A stretch of DNA of 63,806 nucleotides from Akkermansia muciniphila (lineage in GTDB: Bacteria; Verrucomicrobiota; Verrucomicrobiia; Methylacidiphilales; Verrucolacustridaceae), in contig CAMDXQ010000002.1 in assembly GCA_945878585.1 (NCBI GenBank), positions 1 through 63,806 of the forward strand, written 5' to 3'. Positions 47,200 to 56,131 of the stretch are shown one piece after another. Both the position numbers and the translations under genes were made by a program. The notes beneath the pieces were generated by a model. It saw only the letters and a program-made list of their open reading frames with translations. It did no database searches and had not been told where the DNA came from. How positions within the stretch are numbered: position 1 is the stretch's first letter; every line of letters begins with the position of its first letter.

Positions 47200-50100
47200 A
47201 TGACATTCGGGGGTGTTGCTAAGTTTGGACTGACATCATTGGCCGCTTTTTTTGGGGTGATCGCCACTTTACTGTTTCAACCGGAAGTTTTTCGGGGAAT
47301 CACCCTTCCTTTGACAGCACGGGCGGTTGGGTGGAAGGCACGTGCCGTATCCGCGAGCCTCAGCCCTTTGGGGAAACTGCAGATTGAGGGTTTGGAGGCT
47401 GTGAACCCAGAAAAGTCGCGGGTCGATCTGGATTCGGCCTTGGTTGTATTGGATCTGAAAAGTCTGCTCACGGGGCAACCGGAAATTCTTCTGGCGCAAA
47501 TAAAACTCGGGTTGCTCGATCTCGAGTGGAAACCGACTCCTGGGAGTGGAATCAGTTTAGTACTACCTTTCCGGCTGCGAGAAGCAGACCTGGAGATCAC
47601 GGAGGGGAGGGTTCGAATCGGGCACGGTGCGTTAATTCTGGGTGACGTCAAAGTCCAAGCGAAGGGTTGGGATGGAAAATCCCCGCGGGAGATTCAGGGA
47701 AAGATAGGAAAACTTTCATGGAATGGGCCTGGAAAAGAGGAGCTGAGCGGGGTCGTTGAGTTGCAAATTGCGAAAAATGCAACCGGATTGGGAATCGACC
47801 AGTGGAAGGGGAAACTGGCAGTGGATATTGGCACGGTGGTGGATCTTTCCCCATTGGAGTTGGTGGCACCATGTCGATTGGTCGTTCAGGGGGATGGAAG
47901 CGGTTTCCTTGGAGACGAATGGAAAATCGAAAAAATGCATGGATCTTGGGAAGGAGTGGGCGGTGTCAAATTATCGACTTTGGCGTCGGGCCAGCGGAAC
48001 AAATCGGGAGACTGGGAGTTGGATCTCAATCTGGATCCAGTCGATCTAGCGGTGGTTGGGGTGCTGTTTCAAGCGCGGGGGGTAAAATCGGTGGAAGGAA
48101 ATCTGGGTGGGGAGTTCCATCTGGAAGGGGGAACGAAAAAGGCGGTCCTGGGAAGTGCCAAGTTGCAGGGGCATGGGGTGCAAATTGTTTCTGGAGTCGG
48201 GCTTGTCTGGCCTGCGCGACCAGCAGAACTTCTTGGGGTAACCCAAGGGGCTTGGAGTGCGGACAGCAAAACCTTGCGAATCGAGAATCTTCAATTGGAG
48301 CTAGGGCAGAAGGGGGGGGTGAAAGATTTGCAGGCCAGTTTGGATCGGCCTGCAGAGTTTTATCTGCAGGGTGGACTACCGACTTCGACAGAGACAGCGA
48401 CTCTGCAGTGGGCTTTTCAGGGAATGGAGTTGGCAGCGGTGGCGCCCCTCGTCCTTTCGCCTGAGCAGTTCAAAGTTCGGGGAGGTCAGTTGTCTGCTCA
48501 GGGAGAAGGAAAGATTCAAGGCGGAACTGTGCAGTTGACGGGTCGTATCGAAAGCCGAGCGATGCGGGCGAGTGGCTCTTGGCTGAAGGGAGATCTGCAG
48601 GTGGATTCCGCCGGGGTCCAATTTCGGACTGTTTTCGAGGGGGCCAAAAAAGTCCGTCTTGAGGAGGGAGTTGTCCAAGCGAGTTGGGCTGGAGGAGAAG
48701 CGGAGGATCTGAAGGCAAAGGTCCAGGCGGAGTGGGATTGGTCAAAGGGAGAGGGGTGGATAATGGGGGATGGGCAGGCCGGACTGGTTGGATTGGGAAA
48801 TGCGTGGTCGGGAGCCAAGCTTTGGCCGGATTCTGGGCTTGCGAAGTTGCATCTCGAATTTTCCGGAAATCTCCAGGAGAAGGGAAAAGGTTTGGCGTCC
48901 CTGACTTTGGATAAGATGCATTGGGTAGGAGAAACGGCAGCTCCATGGAGGGCCAGGGCTTCTTCTGAGCTGATTTATCAGGCGGGGTGTTGGAGTTTTC
49001 CGGAATTCATCGGGCAGGCTGATCGAGGGGGGCAGATGTTGTTAGATAGCCGCGGGATGGGGGAGTGGGCTCCTTCGCGAAATGAGGGCAAGGCTACTTT
49101 GGATCTGACGCGAATGGAGTCTTCTTGTTTGGTGCCCATTCTAGGATTGATCACTCCGAATTGGAAATGGCAGGCGGCGACCGGGTCGGGTTCTTTTCAG
49201 TTTGAAAGAAAAGGAAGTCAGGATCGGGTGAAGGCCAATCTGGACGGTTCGATTACCGTTGAAACAGGAACTCCGGACCATTCCCGTTTGGTGGACTTTT
49301 CATCGATTCAGGGTGGAGTTCAGGCGACTTGGCCCTCCGGCAATGTGGGAAAACTGTCGATCGAACAGCTCGCCCTGACCGCTCGTCATCGGGACGGCTC
49401 CGACGCAATTCGAGCTTCGTTGGATCAAGTGCTCACTTTGGAGAAAATCGGAAAGGGAGAGTGGCGACCGAGTGGGCAGGGTGTGGCGACCGGTTCGATT
49501 CAGTACACAAGTTGGCCCGTTGGACTATTTGGCCCCCTCATTTTTCCGGAAGCGAAGGAAACTTCTCTTTTGGGAACGGCGTCAGGATTTATTCAGGTTC
49601 GCAGTGATCCGAAAAAAGGGATTTTCCAAGGCGAAGTGAATCTCCAGATGCCTGATTTCACCATCGACCTGCCCGAGGTTCAGTTGAAAGACCACCAGGT
49701 GAGTTTGACGGCTGGAATCGCGCTGGGGGAAAATGGAGATCTCGAAATTCCGAGGGTGAGTTTGGTGGTGAAAAAGGAAGGGCAATCTTGGTTGGATTTC
49801 AAAGTTGAAAAGGAGTCTCGTCCTGCCTTATCGGCCAAGGGCACTTTGGATTTGGCAGTCGTGAAGGATGTTTTGACCGGTTGGTCGGATTACATGTCGG
49901 ACGGGGATTTGACCCTGCAAGCTGAAGTGGGGGATCCAAAAGACGTGGGGAGAACGATTGGGTATAGTGCGGTTATATCCGGTTTCTCGGGAGGTCATAC
50001 CAGCCTAGGTACGATCACGGGAGCTGAGGTGCGGAGTCAGGGAATTGTTCAGTGGAAGAACGGAGTCCAATCGATCAAGGATGTGCAGTTGAGTGCAAAG

Positions 50101-51507
50101 AGCGGGGTGGGAAATCTCTCAGTGAACCAAGTGAATTGGGCAAAGAATGGTGCATGGGCATGGGACGGGGGGCGTTTTTCGGAGGGTTGGGTTGCTTGGC
50201 TGATGAATCGGTGGCTTACCCCTGCCCGATGGGTGGATGGGGATGTTGTTTTAGGCGCTGGATTTTTCGAACCTGGGGAGTACGGGGGAAGCGGGGAGAT
50301 CGATTTGAGTTTAGTGGAGGCTCGTTTGGTGGAGGACACAAAAAAGGCAGGTGTTTCGGTTCGGTTGAATGGGGATTTCGACTTTGAAAAGAGGACGGAA
50401 AGCTTTGCGTTTAAGGATGGCTCTTTGATCTTTTCTGGATTTCCAAACGATCCTGTCATCATTCCCTCGTTGCTGGTGAGTAACCATTCGGTGAAGGCCC
50501 AGGTGAAGGGTGGAGTTCTTGATCTTCGGGGAATCTTAGCGCAGACGGAGCAGATCCGAAATGCGAAGCCGGTAGCGGGAGCGGCGCCGATTTCGAATGA
50601 ACCTTGGAGAATCGATTTATCCGCCGCCTTAGAGCAGATCATTGTGGAGGAGGCGACAGTAGGGCCTGTGCAGGTTCCCCGTTTTCGTTGGGGTCCGGAG
50701 GGGATTTTGCTGGAGCCTTCGGTGGTTCAGGTTAAGGGCGGAGTCGTCCGGGCTTCGGTTGTGCAGTCCGGGGGTGTTGATCAACCGGTTCAGGCCAAGG
50801 TGGTGATGAGCAAATTTCCCTTGGGGGCAATTTTGGGAAATCTGATCACAGATGCGAAAGGGCCGATCGGCGGATGGGTGGACCTGCAACTTGCGGCACA
50901 GGCCGGGAAACCGACTTTGGATGAGTTACGGCGCTCGTTGAGTGGACAAGGAAGCTTTCGTCTCTATCAGGCTCATCTCGAGCGATTGCCATCTTTGGCA
51001 AAGGCGTTGCGAGCTGCAGGTGCCTTTTTGGGATCCAGTTTTATTGCAGGGAGCGAGATTAATGATTTGGGATCGAACTTCACGCTTCAAGGAAAGCGAA
51101 TCAGCGTGCCGGATCTGAAGGTGAGCGGGACTGCTTTGTCGGCGGATTTGGATGGATGGTTGGACTGGTGGGATCAGACCTTGGATTTTAAAGTTCAGTT
51201 GGCTTTAACCAAAGAGGCGATGCAGAGCAGCGGGCAACTGCAGGGCGTGATGACCGAGCTGGTTGGATCAAGCAACGATTACTATACGAAAATTCCTGGT
51301 TCGGCCACGATCACGGGAACGATTCAAGATCCTAAGGTGAATATGGATGTTTCGAGGATGTTGGCAGAGGCTGGAATTAATCTACTGATCAATGCACCTG
51401 TAGGTATTTTACAAGGGGCTGGGGGTGCGGCTGGGAGTGCAGCTGGGGCCGCGACTCAGCCTGCGGGGGCAATCTTGCAGGGGGTGGGGAATTTATTAAA
51501 GTGGTGA
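47200..51507 (+). CDS. Very large AsmA/YdbH-type (intermembrane transport-like) protein
   Basis: 1435 aa. N-terminal TM segment, long beta-repeat body. C-terminal part (LSGQGSFRLYQAHLERLPSLAKALRAAGAF...GSATITGTIQDPKVNMDVSRML) resembles the AsmA-like C-terminal region. Confidence 0.7.
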   Translation: MTFGGVAKFGLTSLAAFFGVIATLLFQPEVFRGITLPLTARAVGWKARAVSASLSPLGKLQIEGLEAVNPEKSRVDLDSALVVLDLKSLLTGQPEILLAQIKLGLLDLEWKPTPGSGISLVLPFRLREADLEITEGRVRIGHGALILGDVKVQAKGWDGKSPREIQGKIGKLSWNGPGKEELSGVVELQIAKNATGLGIDQWKGKLAVDIGTVVDLSPLELVAPCRLVVQGDGSGFLGDEWKIEKMHGSWEGVGGVKLSTLASGQRNKSGDWELDLNLDPVDLAVVGVLFQARGVKSVEGNLGGEFHLEGGTKKAVLGSAKLQGHGVQIVSGVGLVWPARPAELLGVTQGAWSADSKTLRIENLQLELGQKGGVKDLQASLDRPAEFYLQGGLPTSTETATLQWAFQGMELAAVAPLVLSPEQFKVRGGQLSAQGEGKIQGGTVQLTGRIESRAMRASGSWLKGDLQVDSAGVQFRTVFEGAKKVRLEEGVVQASWAGGEAEDLKAKVQAEWDWSKGEGWIMGDGQAGLVGLGNAWSGAKLWPDSGLAKLHLEFSGNLQEKGKGLASLTLDKMHWVGETAAPWRARASSELIYQAGCWSFPEFIGQADRGGQMLLDSRGMGEWAPSRNEGKATLDLTRMESSCLVPILGLITPNWKWQAATGSGSFQFERKGSQDRVKANLDGSITVETGTPDHSRLVDFSSIQGGVQATWPSGNVGKLSIEQLALTARHRDGSDAIRASLDQVLTLEKIGKGEWRPSGQGVATGSIQYTSWPVGLFGPLIFPEAKETSLLGTASGFIQVRSDPKKGIFQGEVNLQMPDFTIDLPEVQLKDHQVSLTAGIALGENGDLEIPRVSLVVKKEGQSWLDFKVEKESRPALSAKGTLDLAVVKDVLTGWSDYMSDGDLTLQAEVGDPKDVGRTIGYSAVISGFSGGHTSLGTITGAEVRSQGIVQWKNGVQSIKDVQLSAKSGVGNLSVNQVNWAKNGAWAWDGGRFSEGWVAWLMNRWLTPARWVDGDVVLGAGFFEPGEYGGSGEIDLSLVEARLVEDTKKAGVSVRLNGDFDFEKRTESFAFKDGSLIFSGFPNDPVIIPSLLVSNHSVKAQVKGGVLDLRGILAQTEQIRNAKPVAGAAPISNEPWRIDLSAALEQIIVEEATVGPVQVPRFRWGPEGILLEPSVVQVKGGVVRASVVQSGGVDQPVQAKVVMSKFPLGAILGNLITDAKGPIGGWVDLQLAAQAGKPTLDELRRSLSGQGSFRLYQAHLERLPSLAKALRAAGAFLGSSFIAGSEINDLGSNFTLQGKRISVPDLKVSGTALSADLDGWLDWWDQTLDFKVQLALTKEAMQSSGQLQGVMTELVGSSNDYYTKIPGSATITGTIQDPKVNMDVSRMLAEAGINLLINAPVGILQGAGGAAGSAAGAATQPAGAILQGVGNLLKW

Positions 51508-51557
51508 GGCGGTTGAAAAGGGTTTCAGTCGCGGGGCGTTCCCTTTAGGATTTCAAG

Positions 51558-52433
51558 ATGCGTAGCATGACCGGTTTTGGTTCAGTGGAGGTGCCGACGC
51601 GGCATGCTCGCATTCGGATCGAAGTCTCGTCCGTGAATAAACGGGGATTGGAGGTCATCGTTTTCACTCCAGGGGATCTGGCACGATTGGAGCGCCAGAT
51701 TCGCGAGGATGTGGCTGAAGCGGTTTCCCGAGGAAAGGTAACGGTTGCCCTGCATCTGGAAGCGGGAATGGATCGGAATGGACGTACTTTGGATTTGGGC
51801 AGGGCGTCGGCGTATGCGGCAGAGCTTAAGAGGGCGGGGAAAAGGTTGGGCGTGGAAGGGGGACCGTCTTGGTCGGATCTTTTAGGGTTACCTGGGGTGG
51901 TGGTGAGCACGGGTCGGACGGTTGTCCCGGCTGAGGATCGAAAAATTCTAGAAGGGGTACGTCGTGCAGTGAAGAAGATGGTGGAATCGCGTGAGAGGGA
52001 GGGTGTCAGGATGGTGGGGGGGCTGCGTGTTCATTTGCGCAAGATGGAGGAAATTCGAAAAAAAATGGACAAGGCGGCGGGTGAGATGCGCCGGAAGCAG
52101 GGACAGAGAATTTGTGCGAGAATTCAGGAGCTGGCTGGCGAGGCGGGTGTTGTGTTGGATCCGGAGCGGGTCGCGCGTGAAGTGGCTTCGGCAGCCGATC
52201 GTGGGGACGTGACGGAGGAGCTGGGTCGGATTCGGGCTCACCTTCTGGAAGCACAAGGGTTGGCATCGACGCGGGCTCCGGGAGGTCGAACCTTGGAGTT
52301 CTTGATTCAGGAATTGCAACGGGAGGTCAACACGGTCGGTTCGAAGTCGGGAGATTTGGGTTTAACGCGACTGGCGATCGGATTTAAATCCGAGCTGGAG
52401 AAGCTCAGAGAACAGGCGGCCAATCTTGAATAA
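51558..52433 (+). CDS. yicC: YicC family endoribonuclease-like protein
   Basis: MRSMTGFGSVEV...SVNKRGLEV...EVASAADRGDVTEELGRIRAHL...GRTLEFLIQELQREVNTVGSKSGD. Confidence 0.93.
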   Translation: MRSMTGFGSVEVPTRHARIRIEVSSVNKRGLEVIVFTPGDLARLERQIREDVAEAVSRGKVTVALHLEAGMDRNGRTLDLGRASAYAAELKRAGKRLGVEGGPSWSDLLGLPGVVVSTGRTVVPAEDRKILEGVRRAVKKMVESREREGVRMVGGLRVHLRKMEEIRKKMDKAAGEMRRKQGQRICARIQELAGEAGVVLDPERVAREVASAADRGDVTEELGRIRAHLLEAQGLASTRAPGGRTLEFLIQELQREVNTVGSKSGDLGLTRLAIGFKSELEKLREQAANLE

Positions 52434-53040
52434 CTTCAACCGATCCGGGATTCTGTTTGTCGTTTCGGCGCCGTCCGGAACGGGGAAAACCACTTTGTGT
52501 ACGAGTGTTCGCCAGACTCCGGATCTTGTGTATTCGATCAGCTGCACGACGCGGCCGATCCGGACGGGGGAAAAAGACGGGGTTGACTACTTTTTCCTCA
52601 CCCAATCAGAATTTCAAAAGAAAATGAAGGAAGGGGAGATGTTGGAAACGGCGGATGTGTATGGGCATTTGTATGGAACTCCAAAGGAGCCGGTCCTGGA
52701 GCATTTGGCGGCGGGTCGGGATGTGTTGCTGGATATCGATGTGCAGGGGGCGCGCCAGGTCCGATCAACGCAGGATCCGAAAATCAAAGAGGCCTTGGCG
52801 GATATTTTCATCATGCCTCCAGATCTTGAGGAATTGAAGCGAAGGTTGCAGGGGCGAGGGACGGAAGATGACCAACAGATTGCGAAACGGATCCAAGCAG
52901 CTGATGCTGAGATGGCGGATTGGAAAAGTTATCGCTATACGATTTTGAGTAGTTCGATGGAGGAAGATCTGATCAAGTTCCGTGCGATCATTCGGGCGGA
53001 GCGTTATCTCAGTCGGAGGCTGGATCTACAACATGGCTGA
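52426..53040 (+). CDS. gmk: Guanylate kinase (TTG start)
   Basis: GILFVVSAPSGTGKTTLCTSV, YSISCTTRPIRTGEKDGVDYFFLT, VLLDIDVQGARQVR. Confidence 0.95.
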   Translation: MNNFNRSGILFVVSAPSGTGKTTLCTSVRQTPDLVYSISCTTRPIRTGEKDGVDYFFLTQSEFQKKMKEGEMLETADVYGHLYGTPKEPVLEHLAAGRDVLLDIDVQGARQVRSTQDPKIKEALADIFIMPPDLEELKRRLQGRGTEDDQQIAKRIQAADAEMADWKSYRYTILSSSMEEDLIKFRAIIRAERYLSRRLDLQHG

Positions 53041-53596
53041 GAAGCGTTCTCCTTGCGTTGTTCTTGGGGTGACAGGCTCGATCGCAGCATTCCGTGCGGC
53101 AGATCTGGCGAGTGCAATGGTGCAAAAAGGCTGGGAAGTGCATGCCATTCTGACGGGGGATGGTGCACGTTTTATCACTCCGCTGACGTTGGCAGCTTTA
53201 ACTCATCGGCCCGTGCACACCTCTCTTTGGGAAGAGGGGGAAGGGGGGAGGATGAGTCATCTGGATCTGGCACGGTTGGCCGATGTGGTAGTGGTGGCAC
53301 CTGCGACGGCGGATTGTCTGGCAAGAACGGCCCATGGAATGGCGGGGGATGTTTTGGGGGCTGTTTTACTAGCCTCTCAGGCTCCGTTAGTCCTCGTTCC
53401 TGCGATGAACACCCAGATGTGGAAACATCCTGCAACCCAAGCCAACGTGAAGGTTCTCACCCAGCGCGGGGCGAATTGGGTCGGTCCGGCGGAGGGACGA
53501 TTGGCGTGCGGGGAAGAGGGCCCTGGACGTATGGCACCCGTGGAGCAGATTATTGCAGGTGTGGAGAGACTTGTTAGGACAAGGTCTGCCAAATGA
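53033..53596 (+). CDS. coaC: Phosphopantothenoylcysteine decarboxylase-type flavoprotein (CoaC domain only)
   Basis: [76 protein letters not shown]. 187 aa with no CoaB domain. Confidence 0.85.
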   Translation: MAEKRSPCVVLGVTGSIAAFRAADLASAMVQKGWEVHAILTGDGARFITPLTLAALTHRPVHTSLWEEGEGGRMSHLDLARLADVVVVAPATADCLARTAHGMAGDVLGAVLLASQAPLVLVPAMNTQMWKHPATQANVKVLTQRGANWVGPAEGRLACGEEGPGRMAPVEQIIAGVERLVRTRSAK

Positions 53597-55536
53597 GTCA
53601 TTCGATGAAGCACCCCGAAAAATACAAGCCTTCGGTTCATTTCGTAAAAAAAGCAGTATTTCCGAGTCTCTCCCAATATCAGTCGATGCATCGGGAGTCG
53701 TTGAGGAGTCCTGACAAGTTTTGGGGTCGGATTGGAAAGGGAGAGTTGGCTTGGTTCACGCAACCAAAAAAGACTTTGGATTGGAAGTCCCCCTTTGCGA
53801 AGTGGTTTGTCGGTGGGAAGTTGAATGTGAGCTTTAATTGCATCGATCGCCATCTCGAAGGAGGAAAACGGCACAAGGCAGCGATCCTCTTTGAAGGGGA
53901 ACCGGGAGATGTTCGGGTACTGACGTATCAGCAGTTGCATGATGAGGTCTGCCGTTTTGCCAATGCGCTGAAAGGAGAGGGGGTGAAAAAGGGGGATCGG
54001 GTGATGATTTATCTTCCGATGGTGCCAGAGGCTGCGATTGCCATGTTGGCTTGTGCGAGAATCGGGGCAGTCCACAGCGTGGTATTTGGAGGATTCAGTT
54101 CAGAGTCGTTAAAAGATCGAATTCAGGATTGTGGTGCAAAATTGGTCATCACGGCGGACGGAGGGTATCGGAGAGGTCAGGTGGGAGGATTGAAGCAGAA
54201 TGTGGATGCTGCGGTAGCGGTGTGTCCTGGAGTGCGAAGAGTGATTGTCTTGAAGCGTACGGGGCATCTCGAAAAGCTAAATCCTATCGATCGGTGGTGG
54301 CACGAACTGGTGGCGCATCAGCCCTCGACCTGTCCGCCTGAAAAAATGGATAGTGAGGATCCACTCTTTATTCTTTATACGAGCGGTAGCACGGGAAAGC
54401 CGAAGGGAATTTTACACACCACGGCGGGATACCTCCTGGGGGCACATTTAACGACAAAGTGGGTGTTTGATTTGAAGGAAACCGATCTGTTTTGGTGCAC
54501 GGCCGATGTGGGGTGGGTGACGGGCCACAGTTATACGGTGTACGGAGCTCTGAGTAATGGAACGACTACCTTGATGTATGAAGGGGTGCCGAATCAGCCC
54601 GAACCGGATCGTTTCTGGCAGATCATTGAAAAGCATCGTGTGAATATTTTTTATACGGCACCGACGGCGATCCGCTCCTTCATTCGTTGGGGAGATCATT
54701 GGGTGAAGAAGCATGACTTATCTTCCCTGAGATTACTTGGATCCGTGGGGGAGCCGATCAATCCGGAGGCGTGGCGTTGGTATCACCAAGTGATCGGCGG
54801 GGGGCGTTGTCCGATCGTTGATACGTGGTGGCAGACGGAAACGGGAAGTCATCTGATCACCACGTTGCCTGGAGTCCACGCAACGAAGCCAGGATCGGCC
54901 GGGTTGCCTTTCTTTGGGGTGGATATGGCGGTGGTGGATGATCAGGGCAAGGAAGTGAAGGCCGGAGTTCAGGGGAAGTTGGTGGTGCGGAAACCTTGGC
55001 CGTCAATGTTGCGAACGATCCATGGGGATTCGGAACGCTATGCGAAAACGTATTGGAGTGATGTTCCGAACTGTTATTTCACTGGGGACGGGGCAAAAAA
55101 AGATGCCGATGGCTATTTCTGGATTTCAGGAAGGATTGACGACGTATTGAATGTTTCAGGCCACCGATTGGGAACGGCAGAGGTGGAGAGTGCACTGGTG
55201 ACCCATCCTGCCGTGGCGGAAGCTGCCGTGGTCGGTCGACCGGACGATCTGAAAGGTCAAGCGGTGGTAGCATTCGTAACGTTAAAGGCGGGTCATAAGT
55301 CGGGTTCCGAGCTGGTCGCGGCATTGCGGGAGCGGGTGAGCAAGGAGATTGGTCCGATTGCAAAACCGGACCAGATCCGTTTTGCCGAGGCGCTACCCAA
55401 GACTCGTAGCGGGAAGATTATGCGTCGTTTACTGAAAGAGGTGGCGGCAGGTGGTGCGGTGAAGGGAGATGTGACCACACTCGAGGATCTGAATGTGATT
55501 GCTTCGTTACAAGCTAGCTCTGGGGAGGAATCCTAA
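53593..55536 (+). CDS. acs: Acetyl-CoA synthetase
   Basis: [117 protein letters not shown]. Confidence 0.97.
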   Translation: MSHSMKHPEKYKPSVHFVKKAVFPSLSQYQSMHRESLRSPDKFWGRIGKGELAWFTQPKKTLDWKSPFAKWFVGGKLNVSFNCIDRHLEGGKRHKAAILFEGEPGDVRVLTYQQLHDEVCRFANALKGEGVKKGDRVMIYLPMVPEAAIAMLACARIGAVHSVVFGGFSSESLKDRIQDCGAKLVITADGGYRRGQVGGLKQNVDAAVAVCPGVRRVIVLKRTGHLEKLNPIDRWWHELVAHQPSTCPPEKMDSEDPLFILYTSGSTGKPKGILHTTAGYLLGAHLTTKWVFDLKETDLFWCTADVGWVTGHSYTVYGALSNGTTTLMYEGVPNQPEPDRFWQIIEKHRVNIFYTAPTAIRSFIRWGDHWVKKHDLSSLRLLGSVGEPINPEAWRWYHQVIGGGRCPIVDTWWQTETGSHLITTLPGVHATKPGSAGLPFFGVDMAVVDDQGKEVKAGVQGKLVVRKPWPSMLRTIHGDSERYAKTYWSDVPNCYFTGDGAKKDADGYFWISGRIDDVLNVSGHRLGTAEVESALVTHPAVAEAAVVGRPDDLKGQAVVAFVTLKAGHKSGSELVAALRERVSKEIGPIAKPDQIRFAEALPKTRSGKIMRRLLKEVAAGGAVKGDVTTLEDLNVIASLQASSGEES

Positions 55537-56070
55537 GTGTCTTGGCGTTTATCTGCTTCGGAAGCGGCTTTGCTCGTCGTTGATGCCCAGGAAAAGCTGG
55601 TGGCTGCGGTGAAGGAGCCTAGTGATTGGCTTGAGCGGTTGGAAATCCTGGTGAAAGGGGCGAGTTTGTTGGGTGTTCCGATTGCGATCACCGAGCAGGT
55701 TCCAGCCAAATTAGGGAAGACGGTTCCTGCCATTCTCCGTGCTGCGGGTCGAGGATGTAAACCAATCGAAAAAACCCAGTTCTCGGCGGTGGAGCAGGGG
55801 AAGATATTTGCAAAAAAGCGGATTCTGGTTGCGGGATGTGAGGCTCACGTCTGCATTCGGCAGACGGTCTATGACTTAAGGTTAAAGGAGTTGACCCCGA
55901 TCGTTGTTGCGGACGCAATCGGTTCACGAAGGGAAAGTGATCGAGAAATTGCACTGGCAGAGATGAGAGCCGATCGGGTGGTGGTGAGCACGGTTGAAGC
56001 GGTTCTTTTTGAAATGATGGGTAGTTCCGATCATAAGAACTTCAAAGAAGTTCAGGCTCTCGTGAAGTAA
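55537..56070 (+). CDS. Isochorismatase family hydrolase (GTG start)
   Basis: ALLVVDAQEKLVAAV, ITEQVPAKLGKTVPAI, ILVAGCEAHVCIRQTVYDL, VVADAIGSR. Confidence 0.88.
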   Translation: MSWRLSASEAALLVVDAQEKLVAAVKEPSDWLERLEILVKGASLLGVPIAITEQVPAKLGKTVPAILRAAGRGCKPIEKTQFSAVEQGKIFAKKRILVAGCEAHVCIRQTVYDLRLKELTPIVVADAIGSRRESDREIALAEMRADRVVVSTVEAVLFEMMGSSDHKNFKEVQALVK

Positions 56071-56131
56071 TCGGATCGATATATATTTTTCTAGCCTGAA
56101 ACGCGACTCGAGCCCAACCTCACAACCTTTC

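Noticed and set aside
53377-54075. 232-aa minus-strand ORF antisense to coaC/acs
   Set aside because: Overlaps two strongly conserved genes. No family resemblance.
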